NCBI GenBank assembly: GCA_004376695.1
Contig: SOJB01000123.1
Span: 1 to 19,114 of the forward strand
DNA: 19,114 nt
Source of the DNA: Dehalococcoidia bacterium
Lineage (GTDB): Bacteria > Chloroflexota > Dehalococcoidia > GIF9 > AB-539-J10
Reading direction: 5' to 3'
The first letter of the stretch is position 1; every line of letters begins with the position of its first letter. The notes under the pieces are model-generated. The model was not told the origin of the DNA and did not search any database. It was given only the letters and a program-made list of their open reading frames with translations. Of this stretch, positions 7,540-15,237 are shown piece after piece. The translations under genes were made by a program, and so were the position numbers.

Positions 7540-7553
7540 ACAAAGCTCTTTGT
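7540..7553. promoter_or_regulatory. Palindrome upstream of the acyl-CoA operon, possible operator
   Basis: ACAAAG-CT-CTTTGT is a 6+2+6 palindrome, 31 bases before the start codon of the carboxyltransferase gene that opens the operon. Its position between a likely promoter and the ribosome site suits binding by a dimeric repressor. No regulator gene is adjacent and no clear -10/-35 pair could be fixed. Confidence 0.25.
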
Positions 7554-7735
7554 TATTCACTGCCTAACTCCCCTTCCGGCAGAAAGGGGTTTCCTACACG
7601 AGATCACACACAAGGCTGCGGTGCCATTCTACCACATGCATGGGCTATAGTGACTTGGCGGGATGACGACAGCAAGGAAACCCAGGAGCCTAGCGGCAGA
7701 GATCAAGATCACAGTCGCAAACCCAAATACTCTGA

Positions 7736-7857
7736 CCTTTGCTCCATGCGTTCTACGATAAGCTCCTGGGTTCTGAACGGACTTGTCTCCAGATTGGATT
7801 CCACGATTCAGAATTCGGCCCGCGAGATTGCCACGCCCCGATAACTCGGAGCAAAGG
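7736..7857. repeat. Inverted-repeat unit, possibly MITE-like
   Basis: CCTTTGCTCC at 7736-7745 is matched by an exact inverted copy at 7848-7857. Inside lies a second inverted pair, TTCTGAA at 7771-7777 and TTCAGAA at 7807-7813. The 122-base unit has no gene. No flanking target duplication was recognised. It could be a decayed small mobile element or a structured transcript. Confidence 0.3.
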
Positions 7858-7914
7858 ATTACTCCCTCGGGGTGCCGACCGGAGTTTGGCCTGAGACAGG
7901 GAGATTCTTCGCGA

Positions 7915-7960
7915 GGCTTGTCTGAACGCTATGAGGCTCTTCGCTTCGTTCAAGACAGCC
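7915..7960. other. Imperfect stem-loop downstream of trpB
   Basis: Arms GGCTTGTCTGAACG (7915-7928) and CGTTCAAGACAGCC (7947-7960) pair nearly throughout with one-base bulges, enclosing an 18-base loop that includes GAGGCTCTTCGC. No T-tract follows on either strand, so it is not a classic terminator. It may be a repeat fragment. Confidence 0.3.
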
Positions 7961-7973
7961 CGGCACGGGGACC

Positions 7974-8027
7974 AGACCGACAGTAGCGTGTCAGGGAGGG
8001 CATGACTCCCGCCCCTGTTTTCGGTCT
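7974..8027 (-). terminator. Stem-loop at the 3' end of trpB, possible terminator
   Basis: On the minus strand the end of trpB (AGACCGAAAACAG, overlapping the stop codon) pairs with CTGTCGGTCT about 40 bases further on, with an inner GGGAG/CTCCC stem. No run of T follows, so a role as terminator or RNA end-stabiliser is only suggested. Confidence 0.3.
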
Positions 8028-9309
8028 AGATTTGCAGAACCTGCCTGTAGCCCTCCATGTCCATGAAACCGTGGCCAGAAACATTGAACAGAATAATCTT
8101 TGTTTCTCCCGATTCTTTGCATTCCTTTGCTTCGTCAATCGCAGCAGCAATAGAATAAGCCGATTCGGGAGCGGGCAAGAATCCTTCCCTCGATAAGAAT
8201 ATTCTTGCCGCTTCAAAAACGTATTTCTCATCGATCGGATAAGCAACCGTATCAATATATCCTTTGTTTCTTAGAAGGCTCAAAATCGGAGAACAACCAT
8301 GATACCTGAGCCCATCGCCGTAAACCGGAGGCATGTCTTTCTGATGGCCCAGGGTATACATTTTAAGTCTGGGGGTGATTCCAGAATAATCGGCATTATC
8401 ATACCGATACTCTCCCTGCAAATTCGGAGCGGCCTCGGTTTGGGCAGCGACGAACCTCGTCTTCTTACCCTCCTTCAGAACATCTCCAAGAAAGGGCAGA
8501 GCAATCCCACCGAAGTTGCTTCCACCCCCGATGCAAGAGACGACGATATCGGGATATCTGTCGATAGCTTCCAGTTGCTTTCTGCATTCAAGCCCGATAA
8601 TCGTTTGATGGAGCAGTACGTGATTCAGAACCGAACCCAAAACGTAAGCCGCCTTATCATCAGACAAGGCATCTTCCATACCTTCCGAAATCGCTATCGC
8701 AAGGGAACCCGGATGCTCGGAATCCTCCTTCAATAGTTTTCTGCCGGTCTCGGTATTCTTCGAAGGAGAAGCAAAGACCTCTGCCCCATAAAGCTTCATA
8801 AAATCACGTCTCGCCTCTTTCCATTTATAAACCGCTCTCACCCAGTAGACCGTGGCTTCAAGGCCAGTGATCCTTGCCGCGCAGGAAAGAGCGGTTCCCC
8901 ACTGCCCTGCCCCGGTCTCCGTAACCAGTCTCTCAAATCCCTGTCTTTTGGCATAATATGCCTGGGCTACCGCAGTATTTATTTTGTGAGAACCGGTCGG
9001 GCTGAAAAGCCCCTCGGCCTTGTAGTAAAGCTCGGCGGGCGTATCCAAGAATCTTTCTAGGTTTGCTGCTCGGAAAATGGGCCTTGGCCTGCCGATTTGT
9101 TGATAGGTCTCTTGGAGTTCCTCGGGGATCTCTATCCAGTTTTCCCGCGAAAACTCCTGACTCAGGCATTCCTTAATCATTGTCTTGCCCATTGCGGTCA
9201 TATCACCCTTGGGAGCAGGCAATGGTTCAGGCAAATCCGGGATAATGTTGTACCACCTGTTAGGCAAGTTTTCTGGCAGAAGATTTATCTGTCTTACATC
9301 TTTTTTCAT
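8026..9309 (-). CDS. trpB: Tryptophan synthase beta chain, TrpB2 type
   Basis: This 427-residue PLP enzyme matches the longer TrpB2 branch of tryptophan synthase beta, which condenses indole (or indole released by TrpA) with L-serine. Features are GRPRPIFRAANLE 73-85, the PLP lysine K109 in PTGSHKINTA, the catalytic Glu E131 in TETGAGQWG, the phosphate-binding GGGSN at 261-265, the PAPESAY serine-site segment at 379-385 and SGHG at 411-414. TrpB2 proteins often stand apart from trpA and are thought to salvage indole or act with a separate alpha chain. No other trp gene occurs in the window, which fits. The start has only a weak GAGG upstream. Base composition looks AT-richer than the neighbours, especially the aminopeptidase gene. 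A related PLP lyase is less likely given the intact motifs. Confidence 0.93.
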   Translation of the reverse strand: MKKDVRQINLLPENLPNRWYNIIPDLPEPLPAPKGDMTAMGKTMIKECLSQEFSRENWIEIPEELQETYQQIGRPRPIFRAANLERFLDTPAELYYKAEGLFSPTGSHKINTAVAQAYYAKRQGFERLVTETGAGQWGTALSCAARITGLEATVYWVRAVYKWKEARRDFMKLYGAEVFASPSKNTETGRKLLKEDSEHPGSLAIAISEGMEDALSDDKAAYVLGSVLNHVLLHQTIIGLECRKQLEAIDRYPDIVVSCIGGGSNFGGIALPFLGDVLKEGKKTRFVAAQTEAAPNLQGEYRYDNADYSGITPRLKMYTLGHQKDMPPVYGDGLRYHGCSPILSLLRNKGYIDTVAYPIDEKYVFEAARIFLSREGFLPAPESAYSIAAAIDEAKECKESGETKIILFNVSGHGFMDMEGYRQVLQI

Positions 9310-9667
9310 AACCTCATCTAGTCTAGCGCGAGAACCGGTCGCCTTGTTCGCAGTTACCGCAGTGTTCTAGGACCCCCTTTCTGTCCTGTGTTGATTTCGA
9401 GAGCTCTGACGCTGGCAAATCCCCGTTCAGTCTGGCTTTCCTGGCGCGGTTTGGAGGCGGCCTGTTTGTCCAAACTTCCCTTGTGTGTTACTCCTTTGTC
9501 AGTATAGCACATCTCTGTGGCGTAGTGAGATTGGCTGACTTGAGTCATCTGCTATGCCAGGCAGAATTCTAAGGGTTTCAGATATTTGGCTATGGTCGTG
9601 CCTACCTATGATCCAGGGCAAACTGATAAACTAGGTCATCCATAATCGCCAGGAATGGGGCTCTTCG
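9310..9667. other. Divergent intergenic region between trpB and comEC
   Basis: This 358-base stretch separates two divergent genes and must hold both promoters. On the minus strand TATACT at 9501-9506 could be a -10 for trpB, with only a poor -35 about 17 bases upstream (CTCACT). A short palindrome TGACT-TG-AGTCA lies at 9536-9547. I looked for a T-box or tryptophan attenuator in the trpB leader (no run of Trp codons, no antiterminator consensus) and saw none. A 64-codon minus-strand frame here is probably chance. Confidence 0.4.
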
Positions 9668-12103
9668 ATGTGGCTGCTTTACGTTAGCTGTGCCTGGATC
9701 GCCGGGATATTTCTGGGTTCAAAGATGAGCCCGCCTCTGCTTACGTTGTTCTTGGGACTTCTCCCTTTCGCGCTTATGCCTCTCCTCCCCAGCAGAAGGA
9801 AGGCCTTACTAGTAGCCGCGTTGTGCCTCTTCGCTCTCTTCGGCGGCGGCCTTCGTTTCCCATCAAGCTTGCCCGCAGCAGATGAGCATTCTCTTTGTTT
9901 CTACAATGACAGAGGAGTTGTGGAGATTCAGGGCAGGGTGGCACAGCAGCCTGACATTCGCGATGGATACTGCCTGCTGACGTTTTCCGCGAGCGAGGTA
10001 ACTGTGAACGGCGACAGCAAGGAGGTATCGGGAACCGCTCTAATTCGAGTTCCCCGGTACCCCACCTACCGTTACGGAGACATGCTCAAGATAATCGGGA
10101 AACTAGAGAGGCCTCCCCAATTCGAGGATTTTGATTATGAGACCTACCTTGCTCACCAGGGAATTCGCTCCGTCATTTACTATCCCGGGGTGGAAGTTCT
10201 CCACCATGGGCAGGGTCTCAAACCTTTGCAGTGGATTTACTCTTTGAGGGAGCGGCTCTCCGCTTCCTTAGCCAGAGCTTTGCCGGAGCCACAAAGCTCA
10301 TTAGCTCAGGGTATCCTGCTGGGCCTGAGAGGCAACATACCTGACTCCCTCGATCAAGCCTTCTCCAGGACAGGAACGGCACACCTGCTGGCTATCTCCG
10401 GCCTGCATGTGGGCATCATTCTGGCCATGTTCCTCAGCTTTGGCATCCTTATCTTTGGCAGGCAGCGCTCCATATATATCTGGCTGGCTTTTGCGCTTAT
10501 GTGGCTTTATGTGTTGCTCGTCGGGATGCGCCCGCCGGTGATTCGAGCGGCAACAATGGGAAGCTTGTTTCTGATCGCTGAATACCTGGGGAGGCAGCGA
10601 AGCGCCACCATTGCCCTGGCTTTTGCCGCGGCAGTGATGGTCGGAATCCAACCTCACATCCTGTGGAGCGTCTCTTTTCAGCTCAGCTTTTCCGCCATGG
10701 TCGGGCTTATTCTCCTCTTTCCTCACTTCCAGGCATGGGGAAGAAAGGGAGTGGCCGCCATATCTGGAGATAGAGTCGCACTGGTGACCACAGGCAATAT
10801 GGTAACTGACGTCTTTGCAGCAAGTTCAGCAGCTATAATCGCAGTCTGGCCGCTCATCGCTTACAACTTCGGTGTAGTCTCCCTGACTGCCCTGCCGGCG
10901 ACCTTCCTATCGCTGCCTGCATTGCCCTCCATCATAGTTACGTCAGCGCTGGTCGCCTTCGCAGGGCTCTTCTCCCTGATTGCGGCTCAAGTACTCGGCT
11001 GGCTGGCCTGGCTTTTCCTCAGCTATCTCGTGTTGGTGGTCCGAGGCTTCGACGCCTTACCCTACTCTTCACTAGAACTGGCTGCTGTTTCCGCCTGGCA
11101 TGTCTGGGGGTACTATGCTATATTGGCTGGAGCTACAGCATGCCTCAGCTACCGAAAACAGCTGGCCGACGTATTCTCCGGGTTGACTTCGCGTATGAAG
11201 AACAGCACCCAAGGCCTTCCCAAACCTCGCTCCGGCTTCCCTGCCAAATGGCTTGCTCTTCCCCTTTTGGTAGTAGCTATCCTGGTGTGGTCGGTGGTCC
11301 TCACCCTGCCCAGTGACAGGCTTCATGTGAGTTTTCTTGATGTGGGACAAGGAGATGCCATCTTGATTCAGACGCCCAATGGCCAGAACATACTAATCGA
11401 TGGCGGTCCTGACCCACAGAAGATCGGTTTGGCACTGGGCGAGAAACTTCCCTTCTGGGACAGGACGATAGACCTCGTGGTTTGTACTCAACCTCAATCA
11501 GACCATATCACGGGCCTGGTAGAGGTACTCCACAGGTATAGAGTGAAGCAGGTCCTTGAGCCTGGAGTACCCTACGATTCTCCCATCTACCGAGAATGGC
11601 TCAGGCTTATTGATGATAATGGAATCGAGTATAACCTGGCTCGGGCAGGACAGGAGATTGACCTCGGCAACGGCATTAAGATTGAAGTACTTAACCCTCC
11701 ACCCGAGTTCTTCGAAGGAACTAGCTGTGATGTGGATAACAACGGGGTAGTGTTGAAGCTGACCTGGAACAACGTTAGTTTCCTGTTTACCGCCGACATC
11801 AGAGAAGAAGCTGAATTCGAGCTTATCATGCAGCGAGCGAACCTGAAAAGCACTGTGCTGAAAGCCTCACATCACGGCAGCATGACGTCTACCGCCTGGC
11901 AGTTTCTGGCTGCCGTCGACCCTGAAGTGACGGTCATCTCAGTCGGGGCAGACAACCCATTTGGCCACCCCAGCCCTGATGTGGTGGAGAGGCTGATTGA
12001 CAGGGTGGGTGAGGACAATGTCTATCGCACAGACAAGCACGGCACCGTCGAGTTCATCACCGATGGGGAGAGACTGTGGGTGAAGACGGCGGCTAGACCG
12101 TAA
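9668..12103 (+). CDS. comEC: ComEC/Rec2-type DNA-uptake channel protein
   Basis: This 811-residue membrane protein has the full ComEC plan. Residues 1-60 form the first hydrophobic segments (WLLYVSCAWIAGIFLG). Residues 70-170 form the soluble DUF4131 region. The Competence domain spans about 205-510, with the hallmark HLLAISGLHVG at 239-249 and many membrane helices. A C-terminal metallo-beta-lactamase-like domain starts near 553 (LDVGQGDAILIQT, LIDGG). ComEC carries transforming single-stranded DNA across the inner membrane; the C-terminal domain is proposed to degrade the other strand. In that domain the usual HxHxDH reads Q608-P-Q610-S-D612-H613, while HHGS at 735-738 is kept, so metal binding may be altered. 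No other com genes are nearby. The ATG has a weak GGGG seven bases upstream. Confidence 0.95.
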   Translation: MWLLYVSCAWIAGIFLGSKMSPPLLTLFLGLLPFALMPLLPSRRKALLVAALCLFALFGGGLRFPSSLPAADEHSLCFYNDRGVVEIQGRVAQQPDIRDGYCLLTFSASEVTVNGDSKEVSGTALIRVPRYPTYRYGDMLKIIGKLERPPQFEDFDYETYLAHQGIRSVIYYPGVEVLHHGQGLKPLQWIYSLRERLSASLARALPEPQSSLAQGILLGLRGNIPDSLDQAFSRTGTAHLLAISGLHVGIILAMFLSFGILIFGRQRSIYIWLAFALMWLYVLLVGMRPPVIRAATMGSLFLIAEYLGRQRSATIALAFAAAVMVGIQPHILWSVSFQLSFSAMVGLILLFPHFQAWGRKGVAAISGDRVALVTTGNMVTDVFAASSAAIIAVWPLIAYNFGVVSLTALPATFLSLPALPSIIVTSALVAFAGLFSLIAAQVLGWLAWLFLSYLVLVVRGFDALPYSSLELAAVSAWHVWGYYAILAGATACLSYRKQLADVFSGLTSRMKNSTQGLPKPRSGFPAKWLALPLLVVAILVWSVVLTLPSDRLHVSFLDVGQGDAILIQTPNGQNILIDGGPDPQKIGLALGEKLPFWDRTIDLVVCTQPQSDHITGLVEVLHRYRVKQVLEPGVPYDSPIYREWLRLIDDNGIEYNLARAGQEIDLGNGIKIEVLNPPPEFFEGTSCDVDNNGVVLKLTWNNVSFLFTADIREEAEFELIMQRANLKSTVLKASHHGSMTSTAWQFLAAVDPEVTVISVGADNPFGHPSPDVVERLIDRVGEDNVYRTDKHGTVEFITDGERLWVKTAARP

Positions 12104-12386
12104 TCGTCCCCTCTTTACGAGGCTCAGGTTGTTCAATCCTGCTCTTTCGTTCGATTTTGAACATGCTTATGGTTGCCTGATCCATCAGGCTCCGTTGTGA
12201 GCTCAGTTGAGAAGGCAGGGTGCCCAATAAACCGGGTAAATGCATTCGTGACGGCTTCCGGCTGTATATCCTATGGCGAGACCTTCGAAAAAAGGCTATG
12301 GAGGTGCGCCCTTTAGCCTTCCCCGGTCAGGGCGCAGCGAGAACGGCCAGACGACCCCGCAAAGAAACTGTAACGAAGCCCCGGCA
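12104..12386. other. Intergenic region between convergent comEC and aminopeptidase genes
   Basis: These 283 bases have no gene. A short perfect hairpin GCCTGA-TCCA-TCAGGC lies at 12175-12190 without a T-tract. The strong terminator of the aminopeptidase gene is at 12288-12320. No terminator for comEC was recognised. Confidence 0.5.
12288..12320 (-). terminator. Intrinsic terminator of the aminopeptidase gene
   Basis: On the minus strand AAGGCTA and TAGCCTT form a 7-bp stem, extended by a short inner AGG/CCT pairing, and the 3' arm runs into six T. It lies 67 bases past the aminopeptidase stop. Stem, tail and position all fit a Rho-independent terminator. Confidence 0.75.
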
Positions 12387-13490
12387 TTAGATCAGGATCT
12401 TCCCGTCCTTGAGAAAGAGGGTCCCATCGACCCATACCTCTCCACCATCGCGGAGGTCGCAGACCATATCCCAGTGGATCGCGGAGCTGTTCTTGCTCCC
12501 CGTCTCGGGGTAGCCCTTCCCCAGGGCCAGGTGGATCGTCCCTCCAATCTTCTCATCGAAGAGGGTGTTCTTCGTGAACCGCTGGATGCCGCGGTTGGTG
12601 CCGAAAGCGAACTCCCCGACATAGCGGGCCCCTTCGTCGGTCTCCAGCATCTGCAACAGGAACGGTTCATTCTTGGCAGCCGTGGCCTTGATCACCCTGC
12701 CGTCCTTGAACTCCAACCGGACATCTTCCACCTCGCGACCATAGGCGCAGGCAGGAAACGTATACCTGATTCGCCCGTTAACGCTCTCCTCGATCGGCCC
12801 GGTGAAGATCTCTCCATCGGGGAAGTTTTCGTGTCCGTCGCAGTTCTCCCACTTCCGACCAGTGACCTCGAGCTTGAGATCCGTATCGGGGCCGAGGACA
12901 CGGATCTCCCTGGCCTTGTTCAACCAATCCACCACCCGCTGCTGCTCCTTAGAGATCGCCCGCCAGGCCTTGATCGGATCAGGCTCCTGGACCAGGCTGG
13001 CCTTATACACGAAGTCCTCAAATCCACGGAGTGACATCTCTGCATCCTGAGCGAAGGCATGGGTAGGATAGACAGTCGCAGTCCAGCGCACTTCTTTCTT
13101 GGCCGCCCGTTCGAGGAATCGCTCGGAGAGGGAACGCATCGCCATCGCCCTGCGGGACTGCTTGCCAGGATCAGCATTGGTGAGAGACCTGGTGTTCACG
13201 TCCGTCCAGATCGCGATGCTTGCGTCGATCTGCTCAATGACCTCCTTCACGAACGGGGGGATATAATCGAGCTGGGCATCGTCGGCATAGGTGTAGAAGA
13301 GTTCCTGCGCTGCGTCCAGTCCAATCTGGAGCCAGGGGTGGGCTCCGCGCTCCAGTACCTGTTGATAGACAGCCAGGATCAACGGGGCACCCTCGGGAGC
13401 GCCGTTGATCCGGACCAGTTGATTCGGTTGGACCTGAACAGAATAATCGACCAGGATTTTAGCCACAGTTTCGGTTCGAGGATCTGACAT
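12387..13490 (-). CDS. M29-family metallo-aminopeptidase
   Basis: This 367-residue protein belongs to the M29 family (AmpS/AmpT/PepS, first known from thermophiles), two-metal exopeptidases that remove N-terminal residues in the cytosol. The C-terminal catalytic half shows the family motifs: NFPDGE with E227, VGEFAFGTN with E293, a HLALG segment with H320, Y327 in KGYPETG, and IHWD with H339 and D341. The spacing E227-E293 and H320-Y327 agrees with characterised members, so the enzyme looks intact. An AAGGAGG stands five bases before the ATG, a strong ribosome site. The gene is single, with its own terminator. Third positions look richer in G and C than in trpB or the trehalose genes, which could mean separate ancestry. 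Peptide preference cannot be told. Confidence 0.93.
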   Translation of the reverse strand: MSDPRTETVAKILVDYSVQVQPNQLVRINGAPEGAPLILAVYQQVLERGAHPWLQIGLDAAQELFYTYADDAQLDYIPPFVKEVIEQIDASIAIWTDVNTRSLTNADPGKQSRRAMAMRSLSERFLERAAKKEVRWTATVYPTHAFAQDAEMSLRGFEDFVYKASLVQEPDPIKAWRAISKEQQRVVDWLNKAREIRVLGPDTDLKLEVTGRKWENCDGHENFPDGEIFTGPIEESVNGRIRYTFPACAYGREVEDVRLEFKDGRVIKATAAKNEPFLLQMLETDEGARYVGEFAFGTNRGIQRFTKNTLFDEKIGGTIHLALGKGYPETGSKNSSAIHWDMVCDLRDGGEVWVDGTLFLKDGKILI

Positions 13491-13848
13491 CTGACCTCCT
13501 TCGGTTCTGTAATCGTGGAATCAAGGGGCAGTCTAGCAGAGACACTCGAGAGCAGTCAAACTACCACTCGAGGTTATATGCACCCTGCACGACGAGCGAC
13601 TTCCGTGGCTTCCTCGTGCCTGGAAGCGGAGCCGGTGACACGGCCCCATCAAGGCAGACATCTGTAGAGGCGCCCTAACGATATTCCGCCTCCTTTTGCC
13701 GCGCTGAACCCCACGTGCAGGAACTCCACCAGTTTGTGCCGAACACGCGTAGCACAGCCTGGCAGGTTGCCCGAATCGTCTGGTTGGAGTATCCTACTGA
13801 AAGGGAGTTATAGCTCAGCCCCATCACGGCATAGACAGCAAGATTGTA
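13491..13848. other. Divergent intergenic region before the sugar-phosphate genes
   Basis: These 358 bases carry no gene I can support. They should hold promoters for the aminopeptidase gene (minus) and the isomerase gene (plus). A weak plus-strand pair TTGGAG and TTATAG with 18-base spacing lies at about 13784-13813. A hairpin GCTTCC/GGAAGC with an 8-base loop lies at 13608-13627. The direct repeat CACTCGAG occurs twice near 13545-13575. Confidence 0.4.
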
Positions 13849-14934
13849 ATGGCTAATATCGTTGATCTGGATGACGCCTCAGTCTATCGGCGATACGACG
13901 TTTCGGGAATGCTCCATCACCTGCATGGGTTCCCTGAGCAATGCCGGAAGGCCCGAGAAAAGGTGCTGGAGTTTGACCTTCCCCACGAGTATACCGGAAT
14001 ATCTAATGTCGTTATCCTTGGGATGGGCGGCTCTGCCATCGCCGGTGATATCGTGCGGCGGCTTACCCTGGCTGAAAGCAAGTCCCCCGTTCGGGTGCAC
14101 CGGGACTACGGCCTGCCTGCATTCGTTGATGAAGGCACGCTGGTGATCGCCTCAAGTTACTCAGGAGATACCGAAGAAACCCTCTCTGCATTCAGCGAAT
14201 CGCTGAAGACGCAGGCCAAGAAACTGGTCATCACCTCGGGCGGCAAACTCAAGCAGTTAGCTGACGCCAAAGGCATCCCTACATTCGTGGTGAGCTACAG
14301 GGCACCTCCCAGAGCTGCCTTTCCCCATAACTTCGTTCCTTTGGTCGGCATTTTCCAGAAGCTTGGTCTGCTCAGAGATAAATCCGCGGATTTTCAGGAG
14401 ACGATGGACATTCTGAACAAGATATCGGAGGACCTTGTCGAAACCAGATCCTTTGCCTCCAATCACGCAAAGCAACTAGCAGCTAAGCTGCAGGGGCGTG
14501 TGGTAGTCATCTATGGAGCGGAGATGCTCACAGAAGTGGCCCAGCGCTGGAAGGCGCAGTTCAACGAGAACAGCAAAGCCTGGGCGTTTTCCGAAAGCTT
14601 CCCCGAGCTCAACCATAATGCTATAGTGGGCTACGACTTCCCGCTCAAGGCGAAGGAGGAGATGTTCGTGCTTATGCTGCGTTCCCCCTTGTTGGGTCCG
14701 CAGAACTCGCTTCGTTACAAGGCTACCGCTGAATTGCTAACGAGAGCGGGAATAGCTCACGAATTCGTCGAAGCCAGCGGAGAAAGCACATTGGCTCAGA
14801 TCCTGAGCCTGGTTCTCCTCGGCGATTACTCCAGTTTCTATCTGGCCATGCTCAACGGAGTTGACCCTACATCCGTGGATGCGATAGACTTCGTCAAGCA
14901 ATACCTCGCCCGGTCTGCTGATTCCAGCGACTAG
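13849..14934 (+). CDS. Bifunctional phosphoglucose/phosphomannose isomerase
   Basis: This 361-residue protein is a dual-specificity PGI/PMI of the SIS-fold type known from archaea and some bacteria. It interconverts glucose-6-phosphate, fructose-6-phosphate and mannose-6-phosphate. The first SIS domain shows GMGGSAIAGD 58-67 and the phosphate loop SSYSGDTEET 102-111. The second shows QFNENSK with E240 and PELNHN with H256, at the 16-residue spacing of the characterised Pyrobaculum catalytic pair, and K350 near the C-terminus (AIDFVKQYL). All key residues appear present. No clear ribosome site precedes the ATG, but the N-terminus aligns well with the family. It is followed by a nucleotidyltransferase remnant and then the trehalose gene, so it probably supplies glucose-6-phosphate for trehalose. 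Confidence 0.92.
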   Translation: MANIVDLDDASVYRRYDVSGMLHHLHGFPEQCRKAREKVLEFDLPHEYTGISNVVILGMGGSAIAGDIVRRLTLAESKSPVRVHRDYGLPAFVDEGTLVIASSYSGDTEETLSAFSESLKTQAKKLVITSGGKLKQLADAKGIPTFVVSYRAPPRAAFPHNFVPLVGIFQKLGLLRDKSADFQETMDILNKISEDLVETRSFASNHAKQLAAKLQGRVVVIYGAEMLTEVAQRWKAQFNENSKAWAFSESFPELNHNAIVGYDFPLKAKEEMFVLMLRSPLLGPQNSLRYKATAELLTRAGIAHEFVEASGESTLAQILSLVLLGDYSSFYLAMLNGVDPTSVDAIDFVKQYLARSADSSD

Positions 14935-15000
14935 GGAGAGTGAAAGGGCATAGTTGGTAGGGAAGATGCGTGGGCAGGTCAACAAACATGGCGGCGGGGT

Positions 15001-15231
15001 GGCCGGGCCAAAGCACTGCTCCTGGCTGCCGACAAAGACACAGGACTTAGGCCTCTCACTAACACCAAAGCCAAGCACGTTCTGCCAGTGGGCAGCAAGC
15101 CCATTCTGTTTCATGTGCTGGACTGTGTAATCGAGGCCGGTATCAATGATATCGGCATCGTTGTATCTCCCGACTCTGACCCTTGCGTAAAGGAAGCCAT
15201 AGGTGATGACTGCAGAGTGAAGCTGGAGTAG
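15001..15231 (+). pseudogene. Decayed, truncated sugar-1-phosphate nucleotidyltransferase
   Basis: In one frame this segment reads AKALLLAADKDTGLRPLTNT, then HVLPVGSKPILFHVLD, then EAGINDIGIVV, and stops at TAG after DDCRVKLE. This is plainly the N-terminal nucleotide-binding part of the RmlA/GlmU-like transferases that make NDP-sugars. Intact members are over 230 residues, so about two thirds is missing. The signature GxGTRLRPLT is damaged, with Asp, Asp and Gly replacing the two Gly and the Arg. No start codon exists in frame; the nearest ATG (14966) is in another frame. The stop abuts the trehalose gene, whose GGAG ribosome site lies in the last codons. It is most probably a remnant of a gene once co-transcribed with its neighbours. 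Confidence 0.8.
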
Positions 15232-15237
15232 AGAAGC

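Larger units (their letters stand above)
7509..8025. other. Gene-free stretch of 517 bases with several inverted repeats
   Basis: I find no credible gene between the acyl-CoA operon and trpB; the open frames here match nothing I recognise and lack ribosome sites. The stretch holds the promoter region of the acyl-CoA operon at its left end, a pair of 10-bp inverted repeats with a nested pair (7736-7857), and two imperfect stem-loops behind trpB (7915-7960 and 7974-8027). Confidence 0.6.

Noticed and set aside
7530..7844. 104-codon plus-strand frame in the gene-free stretch
   Set aside because: No ribosome site, no recognisable motif, and it runs across inverted repeats; treated as chance.
9440..9490. 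Possible T-box element in the trpB leader (a CGCGGTTTGGAGG stretch on the plus strand)
   Set aside because: The conserved antiterminator sequence is not matched on the minus strand and no Trp specifier loop or terminator follows.
9354..9548. 64-codon minus-strand frame upstream of trpB as a leader peptide
   Set aside because: It contains no Trp codons or attenuator-like hairpins and no ribosome site that stands out; it resembles no known protein.
12175..12190. Perfect hairpin GCCTGA-TCCA-TCAGGC as terminator of comEC
   Set aside because: No T-rich tail on either strand and the stem is short; listed only as intergenic content.
12273..13034. Long plus-strand open frame (253 codons) opposite the aminopeptidase gene
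   Set aside because: It is the shadow of the minus-strand gene, whose motifs are complete; the plus frame has no recognisable domain or ribosome site.
13803..13822. GGGAGTTATAGCTCAG, resembling the first bases of a tRNA (acceptor and D-arm)
   Set aside because: No anticodon arm, T-arm or matching 3' acceptor strand follows; the isomerase gene begins within 30 bases.
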